A DNA stretch of 64,000 nt from Mycobacterium sp. 4858 (GTDB lineage: Bacteria > Actinomycetota > Actinomycetes > Mycobacteriales > Mycobacteriaceae): NCBI RefSeq assembly GCF_900240975.1, contig NZ_LT968776.1:2289482-2353481 (forward strand). Direction: 5' to 3'. The notes below the pieces were generated by a model. That model was not told the DNA's origin and searched no databases. It saw only the letters and a list, made by a program, of their open reading frames with translations. Every line of letters starts with the position of its first letter. Position 1 is the first letter of the stretch. The position numbers and the translations under genes were made by a program. Positions 34,174 through 42,391 of the stretch are shown here, one piece after another.

Positions 34174-35640
34174 CTAGCCCTTGGCGGCGGATCGGCCGGC
34201 GCGGCGGCCGTAGAAGCTGCCGTCGCCGAGGGAGATGCCGCTGGCGTAGCCCCAGGCGGCGAGTCCGGCTGTGCAGCGGCCGGCGGCGAAGAGGCCGGGT
34301 ATGGGTTCGCCGTTGACGTGGAGTACCTCGGCGTCCAGCGTGGTGGCCAGGCCGCCGAGGGTGAAACCGCCGGTGTTCTCCCGCAGGTCGATGGCGCCGA
34401 CCGGGGAACCGATGGGCTTGCACCACTCCGGCTTCTTGTGCAGCAGCGGGTCCTCACCGCGGGCGGCGCCCGCGTTGTAGGCGGCGACGGTGGCCTGCAG
34501 GCAGCCGGGTGCCAGGCCGATGTCGCGTTCGAGGTCGGCGATGGTGTCGGCCACCCAGGTCGCCTCTCGCAGCATGAATTTGGGTGACCAGGACGCTTTG
34601 GCTTCTTGTTGGGCGTCGTCGTCGATGATCAGGTAGGCGGTGTTGTCCTGCTGGTAGAGGGTGAGTTGGCCGATGCGGCCCGGGTAGGTGTCCTCGGGGA
34701 CGTAGCGCTGGCCGCGGCCGTTGACCAGGATGCCGCGCACCAGTTGTTGGGGGTCGATGAAGATGGCGACCTCGGTGGCGTCCATGTGCGCCAGATCGGC
34801 GCCCAACGCCTGGGCCATCCGGATGGCCTGGCCGTCGTGCTGTTCGATGGAGGCGGCCGGGCGGCCCGCGATGCGCGGGGCGTAGCGGGCGATCATGGTG
34901 TCGTTGTAGGCGAAGCTGCCGGTCGCGAGCACCACGCCCCTGCGGGCCCGGACCGCAGTGTCGGTGCCGTACTGGCGCGCCCGGATCCCGACCACGCGGC
35001 CGTCGGCTTCGACGATGAGGCGTTGCACCCGCACGTCGTAGCGCGCGCGGGCGCCGGCGGCGGTGGCGGTCTCGACGAGCGGCTTCATCAGCATGTAGCC
35101 CGCGCTGGCCTCGCCCTGCTTCTTGTTCTGCATTTGTGGGACGTGCCCGCGGGGGGCGGGGGAGGCGATGGTGTTGAAGGGGTAGGCGTTTTCCCCGCCG
35201 CTGTACATCAGGCCCTGGTCGCCCATCGGTTCCCAGCCGGGTTCGGCGAAGAATTCGGCCTTGAACGGCACGCCGCAGCCGACCAGCCATTCGTAGTGGG
35301 CGACGCTGCCGGCGCAGTAGTCGGCGATGCGGTTCGCGTCTGCGCCGGGTCCCATCGCGACGTTGAGGAACGCCGCCATGTTGTCCACGGAATCCTCGAA
35401 GCCGCAGGCCTTTTGCAGGGGGGTGCCGCCGCCGAGGTAGATGAACCCGCCGGCCATCGCCGCCGCGCCGCCCCAGGACCCGGTGCGTTCCAGTACCAGC
35501 ACGTCGGCGCCGGAGCGTGCCGCCTCTACCGCCGCGGCGGCGCCGGCCACGCCGTAGCCGGCGATGACCACGTCGGCCTCGTCATCCCAGGAGGTGATCG
35601 AGGAGGCCGGGATCGGCGTGATATCGGTGTCCGGCGTCAT
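34174..35640 (-). CDS. 3-ketosteroid delta4-(5alpha)-dehydrogenase-like flavoprotein
   Basis: The ATG at 35640 overlaps the HsaC-like stop (ATGA), giving 488 residues. It has FAD motif GYGVAGAAAAVEA with VLVLERTG, and GGAAAMAGGFIY. It lacks the YPGAG motif of KstD. Instead Tyr319 (EDTYPGRIG) and Tyr465/Ser467 (WGYASG) fall almost exactly where the catalytic Tyr319, Tyr466 and Ser468 of Rhodococcus jostii delta4-(5alpha)-dehydrogenase lie, as I recall that structure. That enzyme introduces the 4,5 double bond in 5alpha-reduced 3-ketosteroids. The operon with HsaA- and HsaC-like genes supports a steroid role. Confidence 0.8.
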   Translation of the reverse strand: MTPDTDITPIPASSITSWDDEADVVIAGYGVAGAAAAVEAARSGADVLVLERTGSWGGAAAMAGGFIYLGGGTPLQKACGFEDSVDNMAAFLNVAMGPGADANRIADYCAGSVAHYEWLVGCGVPFKAEFFAEPGWEPMGDQGLMYSGGENAYPFNTIASPAPRGHVPQMQNKKQGEASAGYMLMKPLVETATAAGARARYDVRVQRLIVEADGRVVGIRARQYGTDTAVRARRGVVLATGSFAYNDTMIARYAPRIAGRPAASIEQHDGQAIRMAQALGADLAHMDATEVAIFIDPQQLVRGILVNGRGQRYVPEDTYPGRIGQLTLYQQDNTAYLIIDDDAQQEAKASWSPKFMLREATWVADTIADLERDIGLAPGCLQATVAAYNAGAARGEDPLLHKKPEWCKPIGSPVGAIDLRENTGGFTLGGLATTLDAEVLHVNGEPIPGLFAAGRCTAGLAAWGYASGISLGDGSFYGRRAGRSAAKG

Positions 35641-36545
35641 AGCCGCATGGCCGCGGGCATGTCGCCGATCCACTGGTGGCCCCAGTAGCTGTCGGCGGTG
35701 ATTTCCTCTGCGGTGTAATAGCTTTCGTCGACGCGCATGCCGTCGGTGCCGAATTCGATGTCCCAGTCGCCGGGCGCGCGGACGTAGAACGACACCATCT
35801 TGTCGTTGGTGTGCCGGCCCAGGGTGGAGGACAGCTGGAAGCCTTCGGCGTTCACGCGGTCCAAGGCCTGGCCGACGGCGTCGAGGCTGTCGACCTCGAC
35901 CATGATGTGCACCAGGCGCGGGTCGCGCTGGTGTGCGGCCGGCACGATCGCCAGGCTGTGGTGGCGTTCGTTGATGCCCAGGAACCGAACCCGCACCGGG
36001 CCGAACTCTTTCGGTAACGGCACCCGGAACGCGCCGCGGGACCGGAAACCCAGCACCTCGGTGTAGAAGTCGAACAGCGCGCCGGGGTCGGTGGCGGGTA
36101 TGACGACGTGGCCCAGGCCCTGGTCGCCGGTGACGAATCTCGCGCCGAACGGGGTGACGACCGGGCTGTGGTCGAGCACCGCACCGTGGAACACCTCGAG
36201 CGTGGTGCCGGCCGGGTCCTCGAAGGTGATCACCTCTTCCACGCGGCGGGCCTCGGCCTCGTCGGTGGACAGCTGCTTGAACGCGGTTCCCGCGGCGTCC
36301 AGGGTGGCCTTGACCCGCTGCAGCGCCGGGCTGTCACGCACCTCCCAGCCGACCGTGAGCACCCGGTCGGTCTCGCCGGGCACCACGATCAGCCGGGCGG
36401 CGCGCTCGTCCATCCGCAGGTACAGCGCCGACGGGTCGGGGCCCTTCCCCTCGGCGAAACCCAATACCCCGAAGGCGAATTGCCGCCAGCGGTCGACGTC
36501 GTTCGTCGAAATCGTGATGTAGCCCAGGCTCTTCAAGTCGGTCAA
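35637..36545 (-). CDS. hsaC: Extradiol ring-cleavage dioxygenase, HsaC-like
   Basis: This 302-residue protein has two VOC-fold modules and the iron ligands of type I extradiol dioxygenases: His146 (GLGHVVIP), His195/196 (ERHHSLAIV) and Glu264 (WDIEFG), plus His245 in TLGRHTND. Length and motifs follow HsaC/BphC. HsaC cleaves the catecholic ring of 3,4-DHSA in steroid breakdown. The start is a TTG with GAGGAGG upstream. It lies 33 bp after the HsaA-like gene and overlaps the dehydrogenase gene. It is divergent enough from HsaC that substrate preference may differ. Confidence 0.88.
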   Translation of the reverse strand: MTDLKSLGYITISTNDVDRWRQFAFGVLGFAEGKGPDPSALYLRMDERAARLIVVPGETDRVLTVGWEVRDSPALQRVKATLDAAGTAFKQLSTDEAEARRVEEVITFEDPAGTTLEVFHGAVLDHSPVVTPFGARFVTGDQGLGHVVIPATDPGALFDFYTEVLGFRSRGAFRVPLPKEFGPVRVRFLGINERHHSLAIVPAAHQRDPRLVHIMVEVDSLDAVGQALDRVNAEGFQLSSTLGRHTNDKMVSFYVRAPGDWDIEFGTDGMRVDESYYTAEEITADSYWGHQWIGDMPAAMRL

Positions 36546-36578
36546 CGTGATGCGCCTCCTCTGGCTGTCTCGGCCCTG

Positions 36579-37760
36579 TTAAATCATCGCCCGGAGTGGA
36601 CCCTGCGGGTCGACGCCCAGCGAACTCAGCGCCGACGCGTGATAGATGGTGCCGGGGACATGGATCGCGTGCATCTGCCCCACATGGACGTCGCGCCAAT
36701 ACCGTTGCAGCGGCTTGTCCATCCGCGATGCGTTGCCGCCCGAGCGGGCGAAGATCTCGTCGACCGCCGCCACCGCGCGCCACACCGCGCGCACCTGGGT
36801 GCGCCGCCCCGCCGCGCGGTCGGCGAACGACACCTCCTTGCCCGCGGCCACCATGTCGTAGATGCGGTCGGCGTTGGCCAGCAGCTCCTGGCGGGCAGCG
36901 TTGATGTCGGCGGCCGCCTCGCCGACCGCGAACATCACGTACGGGTCGTCCTTGATCGCGGTTCCGGTCGCGCCGACCCGCTCACGCTGATAGTCCAGGT
37001 GCGCGGCCAGCGCCCCCTCGGCGATGCCGATGGTCGCCGCGGAGATCCCCAGCGGGAACATCGTCGACCACGGCATCAGATACAGCGGCTCGGTCATGCC
37101 GGCCTCACGCTGCGCGGTCCCGTCCATCACCTTCGTCGCATCCATCGTCCGGTAAGACGGGACGAACGCATCGGAGACGATCACGTCCTTCGACCCGGTC
37201 CCGCGCAGCCCCACCACGTTCCACGAGTCCTCGACAATCTCGTAATCCTGGCGCGGCAGGATCATGTGCAGCATCTGCGGCGGCATCAACGGCTTTCCCT
37301 CGCCGTCACCCAACATCGCGCCCAGAATGATCCAGTCGCAGTGGTCGGTGCCCGAACTGAACTGCCAGCGGCCGTTGAACAGATAGCCACCGTCGACCGG
37401 CCTGGCCACCCCCTGCGGGGCGTACGGCGAGGCCATCCACGTGTCGACGTCGTCGGCCCATACCTCGGCGGCGACCCTCGGGTCCGCGTAGGCCAACTGG
37501 TAGGGGTGCACACCCACCACACCGACGATCCAGCCCGCCGCCGGATCCAGCGCCGCCGTCGCCATCACGGTCTCGGCGAACTCGCGCGGGTGGACCTCAA
37601 GGCCGCCGTGGCTCTTGGGCTGCAGCAGCCGGATCAACCCGGCCGACTTCATCAGCTTGACCGTGTCATCGGTGAGCCGGCCGATCCGCTCGGCCTCGAC
37701 GGCCTGCTCGCGCAACTGGTCGGCCATCGCCACGACCCGGTCGATTACCCGCTCGCTCAT
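36579..37760 (-). CDS. hsaA: Flavin-dependent phenol hydroxylase, HsaA-like
   Basis: This 393-residue protein has the acyl-CoA dehydrogenase fold of group D flavin monooxygenases. FNGRWQFSSGTDHCDW near residue 128 contains the conserved Ser, and the C-terminal YWRDVHVGQMHAIHV contains the conserved His of HsaA. HsaA hydroxylates 3-HSA to a catechol using reduced FMN from HsaB. No HsaB gene is in this window. AAGGA lies eight bases before the ATG. It is first in an operon with the HsaC- and Kst4D-like genes. Confidence 0.88.
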   Translation of the reverse strand: MSERVIDRVVAMADQLREQAVEAERIGRLTDDTVKLMKSAGLIRLLQPKSHGGLEVHPREFAETVMATAALDPAAGWIVGVVGVHPYQLAYADPRVAAEVWADDVDTWMASPYAPQGVARPVDGGYLFNGRWQFSSGTDHCDWIILGAMLGDGEGKPLMPPQMLHMILPRQDYEIVEDSWNVVGLRGTGSKDVIVSDAFVPSYRTMDATKVMDGTAQREAGMTEPLYLMPWSTMFPLGISAATIGIAEGALAAHLDYQRERVGATGTAIKDDPYVMFAVGEAAADINAARQELLANADRIYDMVAAGKEVSFADRAAGRRTQVRAVWRAVAAVDEIFARSGGNASRMDKPLQRYWRDVHVGQMHAIHVPGTIYHASALSSLGVDPQGPLRAMI

Positions 37761-37893
37761 ATCGTTGTCCTTTACGTCTGGGGGCGTAGTAATGATCTAT
37801 CGACGTCTGCACCGCATCGGACGCCGTTCCCGGTGAGCGGACGCCGACATCAGAACGTGAGGTGCCTTACGCGCCTAACCGAGGTTGCGAGCG

Positions 37894-37910
37894 GTCCGAC
37901 ACCACCGGAC
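37894..37910. promoter_or_regulatory. Operator-like inverted repeat, hsaA/thioesterase promoter gap
   Basis: GTCCGACACCACCGGAC keeps the outer GTCC-N9-GGAC frame of the shared operator; the symmetric arms are GTCCG and CGGAC around seven bases. A second partial copy, GTCCGGTAGCCGGGAG, follows at 37925-37940. Both lie between divergent hsaA and thioesterase genes. Confidence 0.35.
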
Positions 37911-38037
37911 AGTCTTCTGGCATCGTCCGGTAGCCGGGAGGCGCGGCAACTAGAACCTGTCGATAGGCCTAGCCTCAGTGTCTATGGACAAGGCGCAGCG
38001 ACCAGCCTCTGGATGCAGCCGCGGCCAGCAGGCACCG

Positions 38038-38553
38038 ATGCCGGAAAAACAAATCCTGCCGTTGGCCGCCCAGATAGCCCAATTGCCCTGTGCCATCACA
38101 CGGAATGTGTCCCGTGACTTGATCGATGGGAACGGGCACATGAACGTGTTGCACTATCTGGATTTCGGATCGGCGGCCGCAGATGCGGTGGTGCGTGAAA
38201 TCGGGATCGACGACGCCTACCGGGCTGATCGACAGCTCGGCCTCTTCACCGTCGAGCACCACCTGCGCTACTACAGCGAGCTGATCGAAGATGACACGGC
38301 CGATCTCTACGCCCGCGTCCTCGACCGCTCACCCAAGGTGGTGCACATGATCTCATTCGCCGTGGATCGGCACCGGAAACGTTTATCGGCAACACTCGAG
38401 ATGGTCCTTGTCCACGTCGATCTGACCCGCCGACTGCCCGTGGCGATGCCGGTCGACATCGCCGCTGCTTTCGACAAGCATGTCAGGTACTCGTCGACCC
38501 TGGAGTGGTCCGCGCCCGTCTGCGGCGCGATGGGCGTGCGACGCCAACCATGA
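38038..38553 (+). CDS. Hotdog-fold thioesterase
   Basis: From the ATG at 38038 the protein has 171 residues. RDLIDGNGHMNVLHYLDFG is the D-x-NGHMN active-site region of 4-hydroxybenzoyl-CoA/FadM-type thioesterases, and TVEHHLRYYSEL follows the usual strand order. It would release free acid from a CoA ester. It is divergent from hsaA and convergent with an SDR. A GTG at 37978 is an alternative start. Confidence 0.8.
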   Translation: MPEKQILPLAAQIAQLPCAITRNVSRDLIDGNGHMNVLHYLDFGSAAADAVVREIGIDDAYRADRQLGLFTVEHHLRYYSELIEDDTADLYARVLDRSPKVVHMISFAVDRHRKRLSATLEMVLVHVDLTRRLPVAMPVDIAAAFDKHVRYSSTLEWSAPVCGAMGVRRQP

Positions 38554-38582
38554 AACGGCCAGCGGCCCGGTGATTACCGCGG

Positions 38583-39443
38583 TCAAACGGATTGCCGGCG
38601 TCCAAACCTCAGTAACCGCCACATATACCGCGGCAGTCGCGGAGTGGGGACGCGGGCCGGCCAGTGGTCGGCGCGGAAGTAGGCATCAGACCCGCCGTCG
38701 ACGAAAAGCACACTGCCGCAGAGAAAGGCGGCGGCATCCGACAACATGAACACCATCCAGTCCGCGAGGTGCGTGGGGTCACCGAACCTACCGACCGGGA
38801 CCGGGAACGCGCGGATGGCCTTGGCTTCACGCGGTGTGGCCAGCTGTCGGTCGAGCAGCGGGGTCATCACCGCGCCCGGGGCGATCGCATTGAGCCGGAT
38901 ACCGGCACCCGCCCACGCCGACGTGACCGCGGTGCGCCGCACCCAACGCGCCACCGCGATCTTCGATGCCCCGTAGGCCATAGAGGGGGCGGCCGATCGG
39001 AACACTCGTAGTGCACGCTGGGCCTTCTCGAGATCGCGGCCTAGTAACGCCCGCACGGCACGCCGGGGCACCAACGGCATTGTCGTCGTCGAATTGCTGC
39101 TCACTACAACAACCTTGGCGCTGCCAGCCGCCGCCAACGCCGGGTGCCATGCCTCTAGAAGCTCGACCACACCAAAGAAGTTCACCGCCAGGATCCGGCT
39201 GGCACTACCGGCACCCGGGGTGGGGCCTACACCAGCGGCCAGCACTGCACCGTCGAGCCGACCCTCGCTGGCAGCGGACACGGCAGCGGCGGCCGCTCTG
39301 CGTCCGTCGGGAGTGGACAGATCGGCGAGGACGTCGGCGTCTTTGATGTCGACGCCGATCACGCGGTGACCCGCGCCCCGCAGTTTGCGGACGACGGCTT
39401 GGCCCATGCCCGATGCCGATCCGGTGACGGCGTAGACACCCAT
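38583..39443 (-). CDS. Short-chain dehydrogenase/reductase
   Basis: This 286-residue SDR has GSASGMGQAV at the cofactor site, VLAAGVGPTPG in place of NNAG, Ser in VVSSNST and YGASK as catalytic Tyr-Lys. An insert between the Ser and Tyr (residues about 118-150, arginine-rich) is longer than in classical members, as in some 3alpha-hydroxysteroid dehydrogenase/carbonyl reductases. It may act on a steroid hydroxyl. It lies 12 bp downstream of the next SDR in the same direction. Confidence 0.82.
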   Translation of the reverse strand: MGVYAVTGSASGMGQAVVRKLRGAGHRVIGVDIKDADVLADLSTPDGRRAAAAAVSAASEGRLDGAVLAAGVGPTPGAGSASRILAVNFFGVVELLEAWHPALAAAGSAKVVVVSSNSTTTMPLVPRRAVRALLGRDLEKAQRALRVFRSAAPSMAYGASKIAVARWVRRTAVTSAWAGAGIRLNAIAPGAVMTPLLDRQLATPREAKAIRAFPVPVGRFGDPTHLADWMVFMLSDAAAFLCGSVLFVDGGSDAYFRADHWPARVPTPRLPRYMWRLLRFGRRQSV

Positions 39444-39455
39444 CTGCGTTGCCCG

Positions 39456-40259
39456 TTAGGCCTTGGCCATGAGGCCCGCGTCAACGACGAGCTCGGTGCC
39501 GGTGATGTAGCGGGCATGCTCGGAGGCCAGGAACACCACGGCATTGGCCACGTCGCCGGGTTCCACCCACGGCACCGGGAGCAGGTGGCGAGCTGTGAGC
39601 ACCTCGGCGGCGTCGGCCGCCGTCGGGCTAGCCAGGTCAGGACGAAGACGTTTAAACGTCGCCTCATTGAGCATTGTCGAGGTCCCGACGGCTCCCGGAT
39701 GAACAGTATTGACACGAATGCCGCGGGGGCCGAGCTCGTTGGCGAGCGTGCGCGCCAGCCCAACCACGGCATGCTTGCTCGCGGTGTAAGGAGCGGTGTT
39801 GGCCGTACCGCGAAGAGCGTTGGTAGAGCCGATGATCACGATCGACCCGCCGTCCTTGCCAAGGTGCGCGACGGCGGCTTTGACGGTATGCCAGACGCCG
39901 GTCACGTTGACGTCGAGGGCTTGTTGCCAACTCTGGGCAGTGATCTCCCACGTCGGAGCGTGGGTGGTATGGATTCCGGCGTTGGCGACGATGATGTCAA
40001 GGCATCCCAGGTCGTCGACGGCGGCATCCACCGCGCCGGTCAGTCCGCCAAGGTCGCTGACATCGGCCAGACCGGTCACCGCGCGTCGGCCGCGCTGCGC
40101 CACCGCGGCGGCGGTCTGTTCGAGGTCTTCTGCTGCCGCCGGCACGTCCACCGCGATGACGTCGGCGCCTTCGTCGGCGAGTCGCTCGCAGACGGCGCGT
40201 CCGGTGCCGCGCCCAGCGCCGGTCACCAGCGCCACACGACCAGGCAGGCTCGACATCAT
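39456..40259 (-). CDS. SDR family oxidoreductase, mycofactocin-type relative
   Basis: The ATG at 40259 overlaps the monooxygenase stop (ATGA), giving 267 residues. The C-terminal half (NTVHPGAVGTSTM, LLPVPWVEPGDVANAVVFL, YITGTELVVDAGL) is that of mycofactocin-coupled SDRs, which hold NAD non-exchangeably and pass electrons to mycofactocin. The diagnostic insert after strand 2 is shortened here (VDVPAAAEDLEQT), so dependence on mycofactocin is less certain than for the SDR at 42392. Confidence 0.82.
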   Translation of the reverse strand: MMSSLPGRVALVTGAGRGTGRAVCERLADEGADVIAVDVPAAAEDLEQTAAAVAQRGRRAVTGLADVSDLGGLTGAVDAAVDDLGCLDIIVANAGIHTTHAPTWEITAQSWQQALDVNVTGVWHTVKAAVAHLGKDGGSIVIIGSTNALRGTANTAPYTASKHAVVGLARTLANELGPRGIRVNTVHPGAVGTSTMLNEATFKRLRPDLASPTAADAAEVLTARHLLPVPWVEPGDVANAVVFLASEHARYITGTELVVDAGLMAKA

Positions 40260-41881
40260 GGCGCCTTGGTCAGCGAAAACCCCTTGTACCCAGCCTCGGC
40301 GACTTCGTTGCAGATGTCGAGGTAGGTCCCAAACCCGCCGAGAAACAGCATGAACACCCGCGGCTTGCCGGGCACGTTGGCGCCCATGTACCAGGAGTTG
40401 GCCTTGGTGAACAGGGTGGCCTCGGCTCGGCGCGCGCATTCGGCGACCCAGTTGTCCACCGCATCGGCAGTCGCCTCGATCGCCGTGTAGCCGTGATCGT
40501 CGAGATATCTGATCGAGTCGGCGATCCAATTCACATTCGCCTCGGCGTGCAGCACCATGTTGGCCAGCACCGCCGGCGCCCCGGGGCCGCACACGACGAA
40601 CATGTTGGGAAAGCCGTCAATGCTCAGACCCAGATAGCTTCGCGGCCCATTGCTCCAGTCATCGCGCAGCCGTTTGCCGCCGCGGCCGACGATGTCGATT
40701 TTGGCCAATGCCCCCGTCATCGCGTCGAATCCGGTAGCCAACACGATCATGTCGAGGTCGTAATGGGCGTTGCTGGTGTTGATGCCGGTCGCATCGACAG
40801 ATTCGATCGGCGTGTTTCGTACACTGACCAGCGTCACGTTGGGACGGTTGAACGTCTGAAAGTAATTGCTGTCGGTGCAGATTCGCTTGGTCCCGATCGG
40901 GTGATCCGTGGGGATCAGCAGTTCGGCCAGCGCAGGGTCATCAATGATGGCCCGCACCTTCTCCTCGTAGAACTTGCGGGCCTCCTCGTTGGCGTCCGGG
41001 TCGATCATCTGATCGGAGAAGGTCTTGGAGAACAGCACCCCGCCGAGATCCCAGCGCTCTTCGAACGCCGCTCTTCGCTCTTCGGGGCTGGCTTGCATCG
41101 TCAGTTTCGGATGGGCGATGTGTGGTGAGCCGCCGCCGCTGCGCCAAGATAAGCGCCTGCGTTCGGCGTAATTGGCCTTGACTCGGGCCCGGTCTTCGTC
41201 GGTGAGAGGCCGATTGCCCGCGGGGACACTGTAATTCGGGGTGCGCTGAAAGACGTAGAGTTGCGAGGCTTGTTCGGCGATGATCGGAATCGACTGAATG
41301 CCCGAAGATCCCGTCCCGATGACCGCGACCCGCTTACCCGTGAAGTCGACCGTCTCGTGTGGCCATGCCGCGGTGTGGTAGATCTCACCGGCGAAACTGT
41401 CCAGGCCGGCAAAAGGTGGGGTCATCGCCGCGGACAATGGGCCCGTCGCCATCACACAAAACCGCGCGCTCACCCGTTGCCCGGTATCCGTGGTCACCGT
41501 CCACCGCAGCCGCTGCTCGTCGAGAACGGCCGACGTGACACGGGTGTCGAAGGCAATGTCGCGACGCAGATCCAACCTGTCGGCCACCCAGTTGATGTAG
41601 CGCAGGATCTCCTCTTGGGTGGCGTACTTTTCCGACCAGTCCCACTCCTGTTGCAGGTCATCGGAGAACGAATAGCAGTAGTCGACGCTCTCGACGTCGC
41701 AGCGGGCGCCGGGATACCGGTTGAAATACCACGTGCCACCCACGTCGGGACCGGCCTCGAACACCTTGACCCTCAGCCCGTCGGCGCGCAGCTTGTACAG
41801 GGCGTAAAGCCCGGCAAAGCCGGCACCCACGACCACCACGTCGATGCCCTGGTCCAACCCGTCATTCGTGCTACTGGTCAC
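40256..41881 (-). CDS. Baeyer-Villiger flavin monooxygenase (CHMO-like)
   Basis: The GTG at 41881 gives 541 residues; the frame extends to 42034 but overlaps the divergent ferredoxin gene. FAD motif GAGFAGLY, the fingerprint FAGEIYHTAAWP (FxGxxxHxxxWP) and NADPH motif GTGSSGIQ are all present, as in cyclohexanone and steroid monooxygenases. It inserts oxygen next to a ketone. Together with the enzyme at 27147 it gives the region two Baeyer-Villiger activities. An operator-like site lies 44 bp upstream. Confidence 0.9.
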   Translation of the reverse strand: MTSSTNDGLDQGIDVVVVGAGFAGLYALYKLRADGLRVKVFEAGPDVGGTWYFNRYPGARCDVESVDYCYSFSDDLQQEWDWSEKYATQEEILRYINWVADRLDLRRDIAFDTRVTSAVLDEQRLRWTVTTDTGQRVSARFCVMATGPLSAAMTPPFAGLDSFAGEIYHTAAWPHETVDFTGKRVAVIGTGSSGIQSIPIIAEQASQLYVFQRTPNYSVPAGNRPLTDEDRARVKANYAERRRLSWRSGGGSPHIAHPKLTMQASPEERRAAFEERWDLGGVLFSKTFSDQMIDPDANEEARKFYEEKVRAIIDDPALAELLIPTDHPIGTKRICTDSNYFQTFNRPNVTLVSVRNTPIESVDATGINTSNAHYDLDMIVLATGFDAMTGALAKIDIVGRGGKRLRDDWSNGPRSYLGLSIDGFPNMFVVCGPGAPAVLANMVLHAEANVNWIADSIRYLDDHGYTAIEATADAVDNWVAECARRAEATLFTKANSWYMGANVPGKPRVFMLFLGGFGTYLDICNEVAEAGYKGFSLTKAP

Positions 41882-41924
41882 GAACAGCGACGGTAGAGCC
41901 GCAGTGCCCGGAATCGCAGGAGAT

Positions 41925-41940
41925 GTCCCGGTCACTGGAC
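41925..41940. promoter_or_regulatory. Variant of shared operator, Baeyer-Villiger/ferredoxin gap
   Basis: GTCCCGGTCACTGGAC keeps GTCC and GGAC arms with eight bases between, one fewer than the perfect copies. It lies 44 bp upstream of the monooxygenase GTG and 74 bp upstream of the ferredoxin ATG. Confidence 0.3.
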
Positions 41941-42013
41941 GCCGGGATAGCGACCTCCCGTCCATCGGAATCCGACCACGACATCGCGCACCGATCTGGC
42001 AAGGATCAGCCGC

Positions 42014-42331
42014 ATGGCAGATGTCGAAGAACAAGGCGCCGCGATGTGCACCGACGTCGAGGTGGCCACCGTAGACGTCGAGTTGGACGGTGCTCTACAT
42101 CGACTGCAATGGCGACGCGACCAGACCCTGGTCGACATGTTGCTTGACGCCGGGATCGATGTGCCGCACTCGTGCCGAGAAGGACATTGCGGCTCCTGCG
42201 TGGCGACCCTGATTTCTGGCGAGGTCGATATGGCCGGTGGAGATGTGCTGGGGCCCGAGGACCGCGCCGATGGCTTGATCCTCGGCTGTCAAGCCCGGCC
42301 GGTGACCGACAACATCCACATCGAGTTCTAG
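42014..42331 (+). CDS. 2Fe-2S plant-type ferredoxin
   Basis: This 105-residue protein has the plant-type cluster ligands C-x4-C-x2-C (CREGHCGSC) and a fourth Cys in LGCQARPV. AAGGA lies about eight bases before the ATG. It corresponds to the ferredoxin domain found at the C-terminus of KshB-type reductases, but here it stands alone with no flavin/NAD domain. It may carry electrons to the KshA-like oxygenase, with the reductase supplied from elsewhere. It is divergent from the Baeyer-Villiger gene. Confidence 0.9.
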   Translation: MADVEEQGAAMCTDVEVATVDVELDGALHRLQWRRDQTLVDMLLDAGIDVPHSCREGHCGSCVATLISGEVDMAGGDVLGPEDRADGLILGCQARPVTDNIHIEF

Positions 42332-42391
42332 CCGCATGAACGGCGCTGCGGAACTCGAACCCGGGCGTGCCGACATGACGCGGGTTGCGAC

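Noticed and set aside
37951-37964. TAGAACCTGTCGAT resembling a KstR box
   Set aside because: It fails two of the fixed positions of TnnAACnnGTTnnA and has no symmetry on the right arm.
41313-41329. GTCCCG-ATGAC-CGCGAC, 11/12 match to the shared operator
   Set aside because: It lies inside the Baeyer-Villiger coding sequence, in codons for the NADPH-binding region; it shows that 11/12 matches can occur by chance.
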